Positions 7,536 to 13,703 of a DNA stretch of 17,330 bases are shown here, in pieces. The notes under the pieces are model-generated. The model saw only the letters and a list, made by a program, of their open reading frames with translations. It was not told the DNA's origin and did no database searches. Each line of letters begins with the position of its first letter. Positions within the stretch are counted from its first letter, which is position 1. The DNA lies in contig JAXHUH010000049.1 of NCBI GenBank assembly GCA_034211175.1, positions 1-17,330 of the forward strand, written 5' to 3'. The translations under genes and the position numbers were made by a program. Origin of the DNA: JAXHUH01 sp034211175. Lineage in GTDB: Bacteria; Actinomycetota; Acidimicrobiia; Acidimicrobiales; CAIXPF01.

Positions 7536-7612
7536 CGCTCGATGGACGCGGGAATCGACGCTGCGCCGGCCCGCCGAGGAATCGACATCGGAGTGGCGCT
7601 GTTGGTTCAGGC

Positions 7613-8371
7613 GTGGCCGGTGGGACGTTCGACGAGGCCCGACGCCGGGCCCACCTCGCGCAGCTGCGCACGCTCCTGCCCGGCAACGCCTCCTACGACC
7701 TGGAGATGTTGCCGTTCCACGCCACCGTCGAGGCGCTCGGTCATGCCGGTGAGGTCGACCTCGGCCGCGTCGACGTGCCGTTGGTCGACGTCGTCGGCAG
7801 CGTGGCCCGGGCCCGGGACTTCGACCGTGCGCTGCGTCCACGGAACCCCGTCCTCCGTGAGCGTTGGGACGCGGTCGCCCGGATCGAGGGCGACCTGCCG
7901 CCGGTCGAGCTGATCCGCCTCAACGACTTCTACTTCGTCGAGGACGGCCACCACCGCGTGTCGGTCGCCCGCGCCCGGGGGATGGGCACGATCCCGGCCC
8001 ACGTCCGGCGGATCATGACCATCGCCTGCGCCAACCGTGCGCTCACCGTCGCCGACCTGCCCGCGAAGGCCGCGGAGCGGATGTTCCTCGAACGGGTGCC
8101 GCTCGGTGACGACGCCCGAATCGGGTTCCGGCTCGACCACCCCGACCGCTGGCGGGAGCTGGCCGAGGTCGCCGAGGCCTGGGGCTTCCGCCAGCACCTG
8201 GCGGGGCACGCAGTCCGGGATCGCTGCGAGCTGGCCGACCGTTGGTGGGCCGAGGAGATCGTCCCGCTGCTCGTCGGGCTCCGCGCCCGCGGCGTGCACG
8301 TCGACGACGGCGCCGACACCCCCGCGTTCTCCGCCCGCGCCGTCGACCTGCTCGCCGCCCTCCGGGACTGA
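7613..8371 (+). CDS. ParB-box-like domain protein of unknown function
   Basis: A cytoplasmic protein of about 252 residues. Residues about 50-120 resemble the ParB/sulfiredoxin-type nucleotide-binding fold: VDVPLVDVVGSVARARDF, then LPPVELIRLNDFYFVEDGHHRVSVARARG, whose DGHHRVSVAR (111-120) matches the ParB box. The rest (about 140-252) is helical and unrecognised. True ParB proteins have a helix-turn-helix and a centromere role that I do not see here, so a chromosome-partitioning function should not be assumed. GTG7613 is chosen because upstream sequence in this frame is low-quality and overlaps the divergent esterase; there is no good ribosome-binding site, so the start is uncertain. It ends 56 bp before the selenoprotein gene. 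Confidence 0.75.
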   Translation: MAGGTFDEARRRAHLAQLRTLLPGNASYDLEMLPFHATVEALGHAGEVDLGRVDVPLVDVVGSVARARDFDRALRPRNPVLRERWDAVARIEGDLPPVELIRLNDFYFVEDGHHRVSVARARGMGTIPAHVRRIMTIACANRALTVADLPAKAAERMFLERVPLGDDARIGFRLDHPDRWRELAEVAEAWGFRQHLAGHAVRDRCELADRWWAEEIVPLLVGLRARGVHVDDGADTPAFSARAVDLLAALRD

Positions 8372-8414
8372 TCCCCGCCGCCGGTTCGGCTCCGGGCCCG
8401 GTTTCGGACGGGCG

Positions 8415-8420
8415 TACAGT
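8415..8420 (+). promoter_or_regulatory. -10 element giving a leaderless transcript of the selenoprotein gene
   Basis: TACAGT fits the actinobacterial TANNNT -10 consensus and ends 7 nt before GTG8428, so transcription would start at or next to the start codon. There is no ribosome-binding site upstream of this GTG, which supports leaderless translation. Confidence 0.55.
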
Positions 8421-8427
8421 TGCCCAC

Positions 8428-10190
8428 GTGACCGACCGGGAACCGACCTACGAGGTGGTGTGGCCCCGCTCGCCGCAGGGGGTCCAGAAGCGCCGGCGCG
8501 CCGACCGCCTCGTCACGCTCGACGGCACGCGGGTGGCGTTCCTGTGGGACTACGTCTTCCGGGGCGACGAGCTGTTCCCGCTGCTCGAACGGGAGCTCAC
8601 CGCGCGTTTCGACGGCGTCGAGATCGTCGGGTACGAGACCTTCGGCAACCTCCACGGCGGCGACGAGAAGGTCCGGGTCGGGCGCCTCCCCGACGACCTG
8701 CGGACCCGCGGCGTCGACGCCGTCGTGTCCGGGATGGGGTGTTGAGGTAGCTGCACGCCCGCCGTGTTGCGGGCATCCATCGCCGCCGAGTCCGCCGGGA
8801 TCCCGTCGGTCTCGATCGTCTGTGAGGGCTTCGAGGGTCAGGCCCGGGCCACCGCCCGCGGCCACGGCTACGACGGCCTCCCGCTCGCCGCCACCATCGG
8901 CCACGTCGACGCCCAGTCGTCCGAGGAGCTGGCCGCCAACTTCGTCGCCTCGACCGTCGACCGGGTCATCGCCGGGCTGACCGGCGGAGGCGATGACGCG
9001 GCGTCCGCTGATGGCGAGGGCGACGAGCCAACGGCGCTCGACGTGGTGGCGTCGGGGACGATCGACGCGATCCACGCCGTCTTCCTCGAACGGGGCTGGT
9101 CGGACGGCAACCCGATCGTGCCGCCGAGCCGCGAGCGCGTCGAGGCCTACCTCGTCGACTCCGGCCACGACCCGTGGAAGGTGCTCGGCATTGCCACCTC
9201 GTCGGGCCGCGACGTGACCGTCTGGTCGATCGCGGTGATGGCCGGTTGTCGGCCCGAGCACCTCCCGGTGCTCCTGGCGATGGCGCAGGTCCTCGTCGAC
9301 CCCGGCTACGGCAGCGAGCACTCGGGCAACACGACCGGCGCCGACGCCCTCGTCGTGCTCGATGGGCCCGCGTCGGCTCCGCTCGGGTTCAACTGCGGCG
9401 CCGGTGCGATGCGCGAGGGCGCCCACGCCAACACCGTCGTCGGCCGTTGGCTGCGCCTCTACCAGCGCAACGTCCTCGGCTTCACCGCCGAGGAGCACGA
9501 CAGGCGACGTTCGGGAACCCGACCCGGGTCGTGCTCGCCGAGGACATGGCGTGCCTCGACGAGATCGGCTGGCCGCCGCTCAGCGGTGCGTTCGGGTTCG
9601 GCGCCGATGACGACGTCGTGACCATGGCCCGGATGAACAGCGGGACCATCATCGGCAGCGTCTTCGGCTCCACGCCCGACGAGATGGTCCCGTACCTGGC
9701 CAACGGCCTGACCCGGGTGACCGCATGGGACCTCACCCACGTCCACGGGCTCGGCACCGACCAGTACCAGCCGCTGCTCGTCCTGTCGCCGATCCTGGCC
9801 CGGACGTTCGCCCGCCACGGCTGGTCGAAGGCCGACCTGCAGCAGGCCCTGTTCGCCCATGCCCGCATCCCGGCGGCGACCTTCGAGCGCCTCATCGGCG
9901 AGTGGACCAACCTCACCGCCGGCCGTCCCCGGCTCAGCGACCTCGCCGCGGCCGGCCACGTCCCGCCGGTGTTCGCCGAGAGCGACGACCCCGAGCGGTT
10001 GGTGCCGATCGTCGGTCATCCCGAGCGGTTCATGATCGCGGTGGCCGGCGACCCGAACCGGACCAACGCCTACGCGTTCAGCAACGACGGCCCGCACGGC
10101 TGGTGGACCGCGGCACCGATCGACCACACCCCGGCCAGCGACCTCGTCTGCTCACTCGACGGCTCCTGCGGCCCCGCCGACCCGGCCTGA
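8428..10190 (+). CDS. UGSC-family selenoprotein with C-terminal uncharacterised domain; in-frame UGA and one apparent frameshift
   Basis: Reading from GTG8428, the N-terminal domain (about 1-185) contains GMG-C105-Sec106-G-S-C109-T. The TGA at 8743-8745 lies in the middle of an uninterrupted domain, and the same frame continues sensibly (TPAVLRASIAAESAGIPSVSIVCEGFEGQARATARGHGY). This is the hallmark of the UGSC (seleno)protein family, named from its U/C-G-S-C motif; its chemistry is undetermined but a redox role is likely. After an acidic linker (186-200), a second domain starts (AVMAGCRPEHLPVLL at 269-283, later GFNCGAGAMREGAHANT). Near 9502 one base appears to be missing: frame 1 ends in GFTAEEHD and frame 3 resumes with ATFGNPTRVVLAEDMACLDEIGW through to 10190. 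Repaired, the protein would be 587 residues. Whether the break is a sequence error or real inactivation cannot be told. Confidence 0.85.
8743..8774 (+). promoter_or_regulatory. Selenocysteine UGA codon and candidate bacterial SECIS hairpin
   Basis: TGA (8743-8745) is followed after 11 nt by a perfect 6-bp stem, GCCCGC (8757-8762) with GCGGGC (8769-8774), closing a 6-nt loop CGUGUU with a G in its first two positions. From established knowledge, the E. coli fdhF SECIS also begins about 11 nt after the UGA and needs a loop GU for SelB binding. The hairpin lies inside the coding sequence, as bacterial SECIS elements do. Function is inferred from position and structure. Confidence 0.75.
9499..9504 (+). 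other. Apparent single-base deletion (frameshift) in the selenoprotein gene
   Basis: The bases read GAC AGG CG here. Adding one A (GAC AAG GCG) joins the upstream frame ending TAEEHD to the downstream frame starting ATFGNPTRVV without loss of residues. Both sides are good coding sequence only in their own frame, and the alternative continuations are Arg/Ser/Pro-rich shadow translations. No slippery heptamer is visible, so programmed slippage is unlikely. Confidence 0.75.
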
Positions 10191-10282
10191 CCGCCGGCGC
10201 AGGAGATCGTGGCCGCGCGGCCGGTCGGCTGGGGCCGGTCCCGACGGACGGCGCCGGGCGCGACCGCAGTGCCGAACGCTCG

Positions 10283-10301
10283 GGGACGGCCTGTCCGTCC
10301 C
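10283..10301. terminator. Hairpin between convergent genes
   Basis: GGGACGG (10283-10289) pairs with CCGTCCC (10295-10301) across a 5-nt loop, one base from the oxidoreductase stop on the minus strand and about 90 bp past the selenoprotein stop. It could terminate both transcripts. The rest of the 112-bp gap is GC-rich with no gene. Confidence 0.5.
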
Positions 10302-10302
10302 G

Positions 10303-11256
10303 TCAGGCTTGGACGGTGGTGCGGGCCTTCACCGCGGGAACGACCTCGGTGAGGTAGGCCTCGAGCGCGTCCGGGTCCCACGGCGCCCGCAACGCGACGT
10401 TGACCATGTCGGCACCCGCATCGACGTACTCGGCGATGCGGTCCGCAGCCTCGTCCGGCGTGCACAGGAGCGCACCGTCGGCGACCCGGCCGGCCATGTC
10501 GCCCCACTGGTCACGCAGCTGCTGGCGGGCCCGGTCGACGCCGGCGCCGTCGGTGCCGAGCATGAACATGAGGTTGATCGCCCGCTCGATCTCCGACGGG
10601 TCGCGGCCCTCGGTGCCGCACCAGTCGTCGAGCACCCCGTTGAGACGACGGAACTCGGGGGCCGGCACGTAGGCGGCGTTCCACCCGTCGGCGTCGCGAG
10701 CCGTCATCCGAAGCGTGCGCTTCTCCCCGATGCCGCCGACCCAGATCGGCAGCCGGTCCTGGACCGGTCTCGGCAGGCACGATGCGTCCTCGACCCGGTA
10801 GTGGGTGCCGGAGAACGTGGTGCGGTCCTCGGTGAGCAGCGACCGGATGAGGGGGAGCGCCTCCTCCAACATGTCGAGGCGGGTGCCGACGCCGGGGAAG
10901 TCGTAGCCGTACGCCTTGGCCTCCTGCTCGTGCCAGCCGGCGCCGAGCCCGAGCTCGAACCGGCCGTGGGAGAGGTGGTCGAGCGTCGTCGCCGCCTTCG
11001 CCAGCGCCGCGGGGTTGCGGTAGCCGACGTAGAAGACGAGGCAGCCGAGACGGGCGTGCTGCGTCTCGCACGCCAGGGCGGCGAGCGTGGCGATGGCCTC
11101 GAAGTGGTCGATCGTGCCGCCGGCGGGCGGGGCCTCGTAGAAGTGGTCCCAGGCGGAGATCCAGTCGAGCCCGGCCTCGTCGAGGCGGCGCCACAGGCCC
11201 CGCAGCTCGTCCATCGACAGGTTCTGCTGCCCCAGATGAGCCCCGAGTGCGGTCAT
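10303..11256 (-). CDS. LLM-class F420-dependent oxidoreductase
   Basis: A 317-residue cytoplasmic protein of the luciferase-like monooxygenase superfamily, with the TIM-barrel length and motifs usual for the F420-using actinobacterial members. Visible hallmarks are ISAWDHFYEAPP (33-44), ATLAALACETQHARLGCLVFYVGYRNPAALAKAATTLDHLSHGRFELGLGAGWHEQEAKAYG (57-117), LPIWVGGIGEKRTLRMTARDADGWN (169-193) and a C-terminal CTPDEAADRI. F420 rather than FMN is inferred from these motifs; the substrate is unknown. The start has GAGGGGG 7 nt upstream (11264-11270). A 15-bp promoter-like element at 11284-11298 is shared with the FAD oxidase gene, and a seven-codon upstream reading frame overlaps the start codon. 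Confidence 0.9.
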   Translation of the reverse strand: MTALGAHLGQQNLSMDELRGLWRRLDEAGLDWISAWDHFYEAPPAGGTIDHFEAIATLAALACETQHARLGCLVFYVGYRNPAALAKAATTLDHLSHGRFELGLGAGWHEQEAKAYGYDFPGVGTRLDMLEEALPLIRSLLTEDRTTFSGTHYRVEDASCLPRPVQDRLPIWVGGIGEKRTLRMTARDADGWNAAYVPAPEFRRLNGVLDDWCGTEGRDPSEIERAINLMFMLGTDGAGVDRARQQLRDQWGDMAGRVADGALLCTPDEAADRIAEYVDAGADMVNVALRAPWDPDALEAYLTEVVPAVKARTTVQA

Positions 11257-11276
11257 CGTCGATCCCCCTCACACAT
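11253..11276 (-). other. Possible seven-codon leader peptide overlapping the oxidoreductase start
   Basis: An ATG at 11276, 8 nt after the TACGGT -10, opens the frame MCEGDRR and stops at a TGA that overlaps the downstream ATG (ATGA). Such an arrangement could couple translation. The peptide is so short that chance is quite possible. Confidence 0.25.
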
Positions 11277-11283
11277 GGCGGCC

Positions 11284-11298
11284 GACCGTACTCCCGCC
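11284..11298 (-). promoter_or_regulatory. Promoter element of the oxidoreductase gene (shared 15-mer)
   Basis: On the minus strand this reads GGCGGGAGTACGGTC, containing TACGGT, a TANNNT-type -10. The same 15 bases occur at 13111-13125 upstream of the FAD oxidase gene in the same orientation. The element lies about 29 bp before the LLM start codon. Confidence 0.5.
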
Positions 11299-11332
11299 CC
11301 ACCCCCGAACACCCGTCCACCCCTTTCCCGGT

Positions 11333-11388
11333 GGTTCTGGCTACCGGTGCGGTCACGTGATGGCCGGGGTGGTGGCCAGTTCGGGGTG
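11333..11388. repeat. 56-bp tandem repeat, unit 1
   Basis: This unit matches 11395-11450 at 54 of 56 positions, with a 62-bp period. Each unit contains the palindromes ACCGGT and TCACGTGA and is flanked by CTGGC and GCCAG, which can pair to form a hairpin. It lies in the 205-bp gap between the FAD oxidase stop and the oxidoreductase start and encodes no supported protein. Confidence 0.85.
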
Positions 11389-11394
11389 ATGTTC

Positions 11395-11450
11395 GGTTCT
11401 GGCTACCGGTGCTGTCACGTGATGGCCGTGGTGGTGGCCAGTTCGGGGTG
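11395..11450. repeat. 56-bp tandem repeat, unit 2
   Basis: Second unit, differing from unit 1 at two positions and ending 11 bp past the FAD oxidase stop codon on the minus strand. It could act in transcription termination of that gene or be an intergenic repeat element found elsewhere in the genome. Confidence 0.85.
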
Positions 11451-11461
11451 GGGGTGGGTGG

Positions 11462-13069
11462 CTAGGTGTCGAAGAGGACGCCGGGGTTGAGGAGGCCGGC
11501 GGGGTCGACGGCGCACTTGGCGGCCTTGTAGGCGGCGGCGAACAGGTCAGGGCGTTGGCGGTCGTACTGGGGGCGGTGCATGCGTCCGACGGCGTGGTGG
11601 TGGGTGATGGTGCCGCCGGCGTCGGCCACCGCTTCGGAGGCTGCGTGCTTCAGCTCGGCCCACTGGGAGATCTCGCCGCCCTGTCGGCCCATGCCGACGA
11701 ACGTGTAGTACGGCGCCGGCCCGTCGACGTAGACGTGGGTGAACCGGCAGCCGAGTCGCCCGCCGCCGCACACCTCGGCCAGCGCCTTCGTCATCCGCTC
11801 CCGGACCACGGCGTCGAAGTCGGGCCAGCGGTCCCACGTGATCGCGGTCTCGAACGTGTCGCTCACCAGCCCGAGTGCCACCGGCGTGTTCAGGTCGACC
11901 CCGACGAACGCGTTCCGCCATGCCCCGACCGCGCCACCTCGCCCGGTCGGTGCCTCGTCAGCGTCGCTGACCCGGATGTCCGCGTCGTCGATGGCCCCGC
12001 CGTGGTGGCGGGCCAGCGCGACGGCGGTGCGGATGTTGTCGCCCTGGGGCAGCTCGCCCGACTCGAACCCGATGATCAGCAGGCTGTGTTCGCCGTCCAT
12101 CCCGGCGTCGGCCTTCGCCTGGGCTGGGTCGAGGATGCGCAGGTTCGCCGGCCACAGCTTGGCCTGGACGATCTCGCGCACCGCGTGCCAGCCGGCGTCC
12201 CAACCGGGGAACGTCACCCCGGCGGTGGCTCGGAACCGGGGGCGATGCTGGATGCGCATCCACGCCTCGGAGATGATCCCGAGGGTGCCCTCCGAGCCGA
12301 TCACCATCCGGTCGGGGCTCGGGCCGGCGCCGCTGCCCGGGAGGCGCCACGACTCCCACCAGCCCTGCGGCGTCAGCATCCGGACCGACTCGACGAAGTC
12401 GTCGATGTGGGTGTGGTTGGTGGCGTAGTGGCCGCCGGAGCGGGTGGCGATCCACCCGCCGAGCGTCGACCACTGGAACGACTGCGGGTAGTGGCGCAGC
12501 GTGAGCCCGTGCGGCCGGAGCTGAGCCTCGATCGCCGGTCCGAGCGCACCGGCCTGGATGCGGGCGGCGCGGCTCGCCTCGTCGACCTCGAGCACCCGGT
12601 CGAGGCGGCGGAGGTCGATCGTCACCGCCGGCCGGTCATCGCCCTCGGGCACGGTCGCGCCATCGACCACCGAGGAACCGCCGCCGAACGGGATGACCAC
12701 GGCACCGGCGTCGCTGCACCAGTCCATGACCGCGGCCAGCTCGGCCTCGTCACCGGGGAACGCCACCACGTCGGGCGGATCGGTGAAGTCGCGGTTGAAC
12801 GCCCGGTGGCGATCGGGGAACGACTGGCCGTAGGTGTGCTCGGCCCGGTCCCACGTCTCGGTCGAGCACACGGCCGCCAGCGAGTCGGGCGGTTCCAGAC
12901 GGGGCGCCCGCAAGGAGATCTCGTCGATCGTCGGCACCGGCCGCGCCTCGACGGCGACGCCGTAGCGCTCGGCCAGCTGGGAGGCCAGGCGATCCCGGTC
13001 CTCCTGCGTCGGCTCGTCGGACGCCAGCCCCCACCCCCAGAAGCTGCGCCGCTCGGTCGGGTTCGCCAT
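11462..13069 (-). CDS. FAD-binding oxidase, alkyldihydroxyacetonephosphate synthase-like (VAO family)
   Basis: A 535-residue flavoenzyme. N-terminal SFWGWGLASDEP (9-20) resembles the WNGWG segment of alkylglycerone-phosphate synthases. The FAD domain spans about 98-280: PPDVVAFPGDEAELAAVMDWCSDAG, the pyrophosphate loop PFGGGSSVV (127-135), IQAGALGPAIEAQL, YPQSFQWSTLGGWIATRSGGHYATNH, and VIGSEGTLGIISEAW. The C-terminal domain carries the His-His-His motif (490-492) followed by AVGRMHRP, which is catalytic in the synthase family, and ends CAVDPAGLLNPGVLF. The family exchanges the acyl group of acyl-DHAP for a fatty alcohol, making ether lipids, but many bacterial relatives oxidise other hydroxy acids or alcohols; the substrate here is unproven. 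ATG13069 has a G-run 5 nt upstream. Confidence 0.88.
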   Translation of the reverse strand: MANPTERRSFWGWGLASDEPTQEDRDRLASQLAERYGVAVEARPVPTIDEISLRAPRLEPPDSLAAVCSTETWDRAEHTYGQSFPDRHRAFNRDFTDPPDVVAFPGDEAELAAVMDWCSDAGAVVIPFGGGSSVVDGATVPEGDDRPAVTIDLRRLDRVLEVDEASRAARIQAGALGPAIEAQLRPHGLTLRHYPQSFQWSTLGGWIATRSGGHYATNHTHIDDFVESVRMLTPQGWWESWRLPGSGAGPSPDRMVIGSEGTLGIISEAWMRIQHRPRFRATAGVTFPGWDAGWHAVREIVQAKLWPANLRILDPAQAKADAGMDGEHSLLIIGFESGELPQGDNIRTAVALARHHGGAIDDADIRVSDADEAPTGRGGAVGAWRNAFVGVDLNTPVALGLVSDTFETAITWDRWPDFDAVVRERMTKALAEVCGGGRLGCRFTHVYVDGPAPYYTFVGMGRQGGEISQWAELKHAASEAVADAGGTITHHHAVGRMHRPQYDRQRPDLFAAAYKAAKCAVDPAGLLNPGVLFDT

Positions 13070-13110
13070 CGTCGCCCCCCGGCTCTCGTCGATGTCGCGT
13101 GACCGCCCGG

Positions 13111-13125
13111 GACCGTACTCCCGCC
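13111..13125 (-). promoter_or_regulatory. Promoter element of the FAD oxidase gene (shared 15-mer)
   Basis: Minus-strand GGCGGGAGTACGGTC, identical to the element at 11284-11298, with TACGGT as the putative -10 about 42 bp before the start codon. It suggests the oxidase has its own promoter despite lying only 73 bp downstream of the small lipoprotein gene. Confidence 0.5.
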
Positions 13126-13142
13126 TGCCGGGACGTGCTCGC

Positions 13143-13592
13143 TCACGACGCGACGTAGAGGACCTCCTCGACCGATGTCGTCAGCGACGCGCCGATCCGC
13201 TCGGCGACCGGTGCGTCGACGCCGGCGACGAGCACGTCGGCGTCCGTGCCGTCGGCCGGGTCCACCGCCACGGCGTCGATCTCGTCGCCGAAGCCGTCCG
13301 GGGTCGACCCCGCCGGCAGCACGAACACGGTGAGCGGCCGTTCCTCACCGAGCGGCACGAGCTCGACGGTGTAGCCGTCGTTGATCGTGCCGAGGCTCGG
13401 GCGTACCGGCTGGTGGGTCTCGGGCACGAAGCGGGGCAGCTGGATCTCGAGCCCGGTGTCGGCGGCCATCTCGTCGAGCTCCGCCGCCGACAGCCGATGG
13501 TCGGGCTCGTCGCCCGTGCACGCGCTGCAGACCGATGCCGCGGCGAGCAGCAGCAGGACTCCGAGCGCACGCGTGGTCCGGGTGATCGCCAT
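13143..13592 (-). CDS. Small lipoprotein of unknown function
   Basis: A 149-residue exported protein. MAITRTTRALGVLLLLAAASVCSAC is a clear signal peptide with lipidation at Cys25 (C-S-A-C) or possibly Cys22. The mature part is acidic and soluble (TGDEPDHRLSAAELDEMAADTGLEIQLPRFVPETHQPV and so on), ending LTTSVEEVLYVAS, and has no further cysteine. I do not recognise a family. ATG13592 is chosen because it opens the signal peptide; the frame stays open far upstream only as antisense to the PolX gene. No convincing ribosome-binding site is seen. It is divergent from PolX across 111 bp and upstream of the FAD oxidase on the same strand. Confidence 0.8.
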   Translation of the reverse strand: MAITRTTRALGVLLLLAAASVCSACTGDEPDHRLSAAELDEMAADTGLEIQLPRFVPETHQPVRPSLGTINDGYTVELVPLGEERPLTVFVLPAGSTPDGFGDEIDAVAVDPADGTDADVLVAGVDAPVAERIGASLTTSVEEVLYVAS

Positions 13593-13691
13593 GGGTCCCA
13601 CGACTACCAGCCGGCCACGGCGAGTTCGCACCGAGCCCCCGGCCGACGAGGTGGGCGCCCTGACCGACCCGATCCGCCGGCGGGGGAGTCG

Positions 13692-13697
13692 TACGAT
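13692..13697 (+). promoter_or_regulatory. -10 element giving a leaderless PolX transcript
   Basis: TACGAT ends 6 nt before ATG13704, and there is no ribosome-binding site in between. The layout matches that of the selenoprotein gene (TACAGT, 7 nt) and supports a leaderless mRNA starting at the ATG. Confidence 0.55.
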
Positions 13698-13703
13698 TCG
13701 GCC

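Noticed and set aside
6235..7686. Upstream extension of the aldo/keto reductase frame (to 786 codons)
   Set aside because: The added part is Arg/His/Pro-rich shadow sequence out of frame with the esterase; the reductase family begins at the ATG at 6234.
6261..7913. 550-codon plus-strand frame over the esterase
   Set aside because: Val/Arg/Gly-rich shadow of the esterase, which has an intact signal peptide, nucleophile elbow and catalytic His on the other strand.
9495..9510. Programmed -1 frameshifting in the selenoprotein gene
   Set aside because: The required shift direction would fit, but there is no slippery heptamer or nearby stimulatory hairpin that I can see; a missing base is simpler.
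8764..9621. Independent gene starting at GTG8764
   Set aside because: It begins inside the UGSC domain in the same frame as the sequence before the TGA; it is the second half of one selenoprotein, and its last 40 codons are out-of-frame sequence after the deletion.
11333..11450. CRISPR array
   Set aside because: Only two units, the repeat is 56 bp and the intervening sequence is only 6 bp, with no cas genes; it is a tandem repeat.
11555..13102. 515-codon plus-strand frame opposite the FAD oxidase
   Set aside because: No family-like motifs; it mirrors the minus-strand oxidase, which shows FAD-loop and His-triad motifs.
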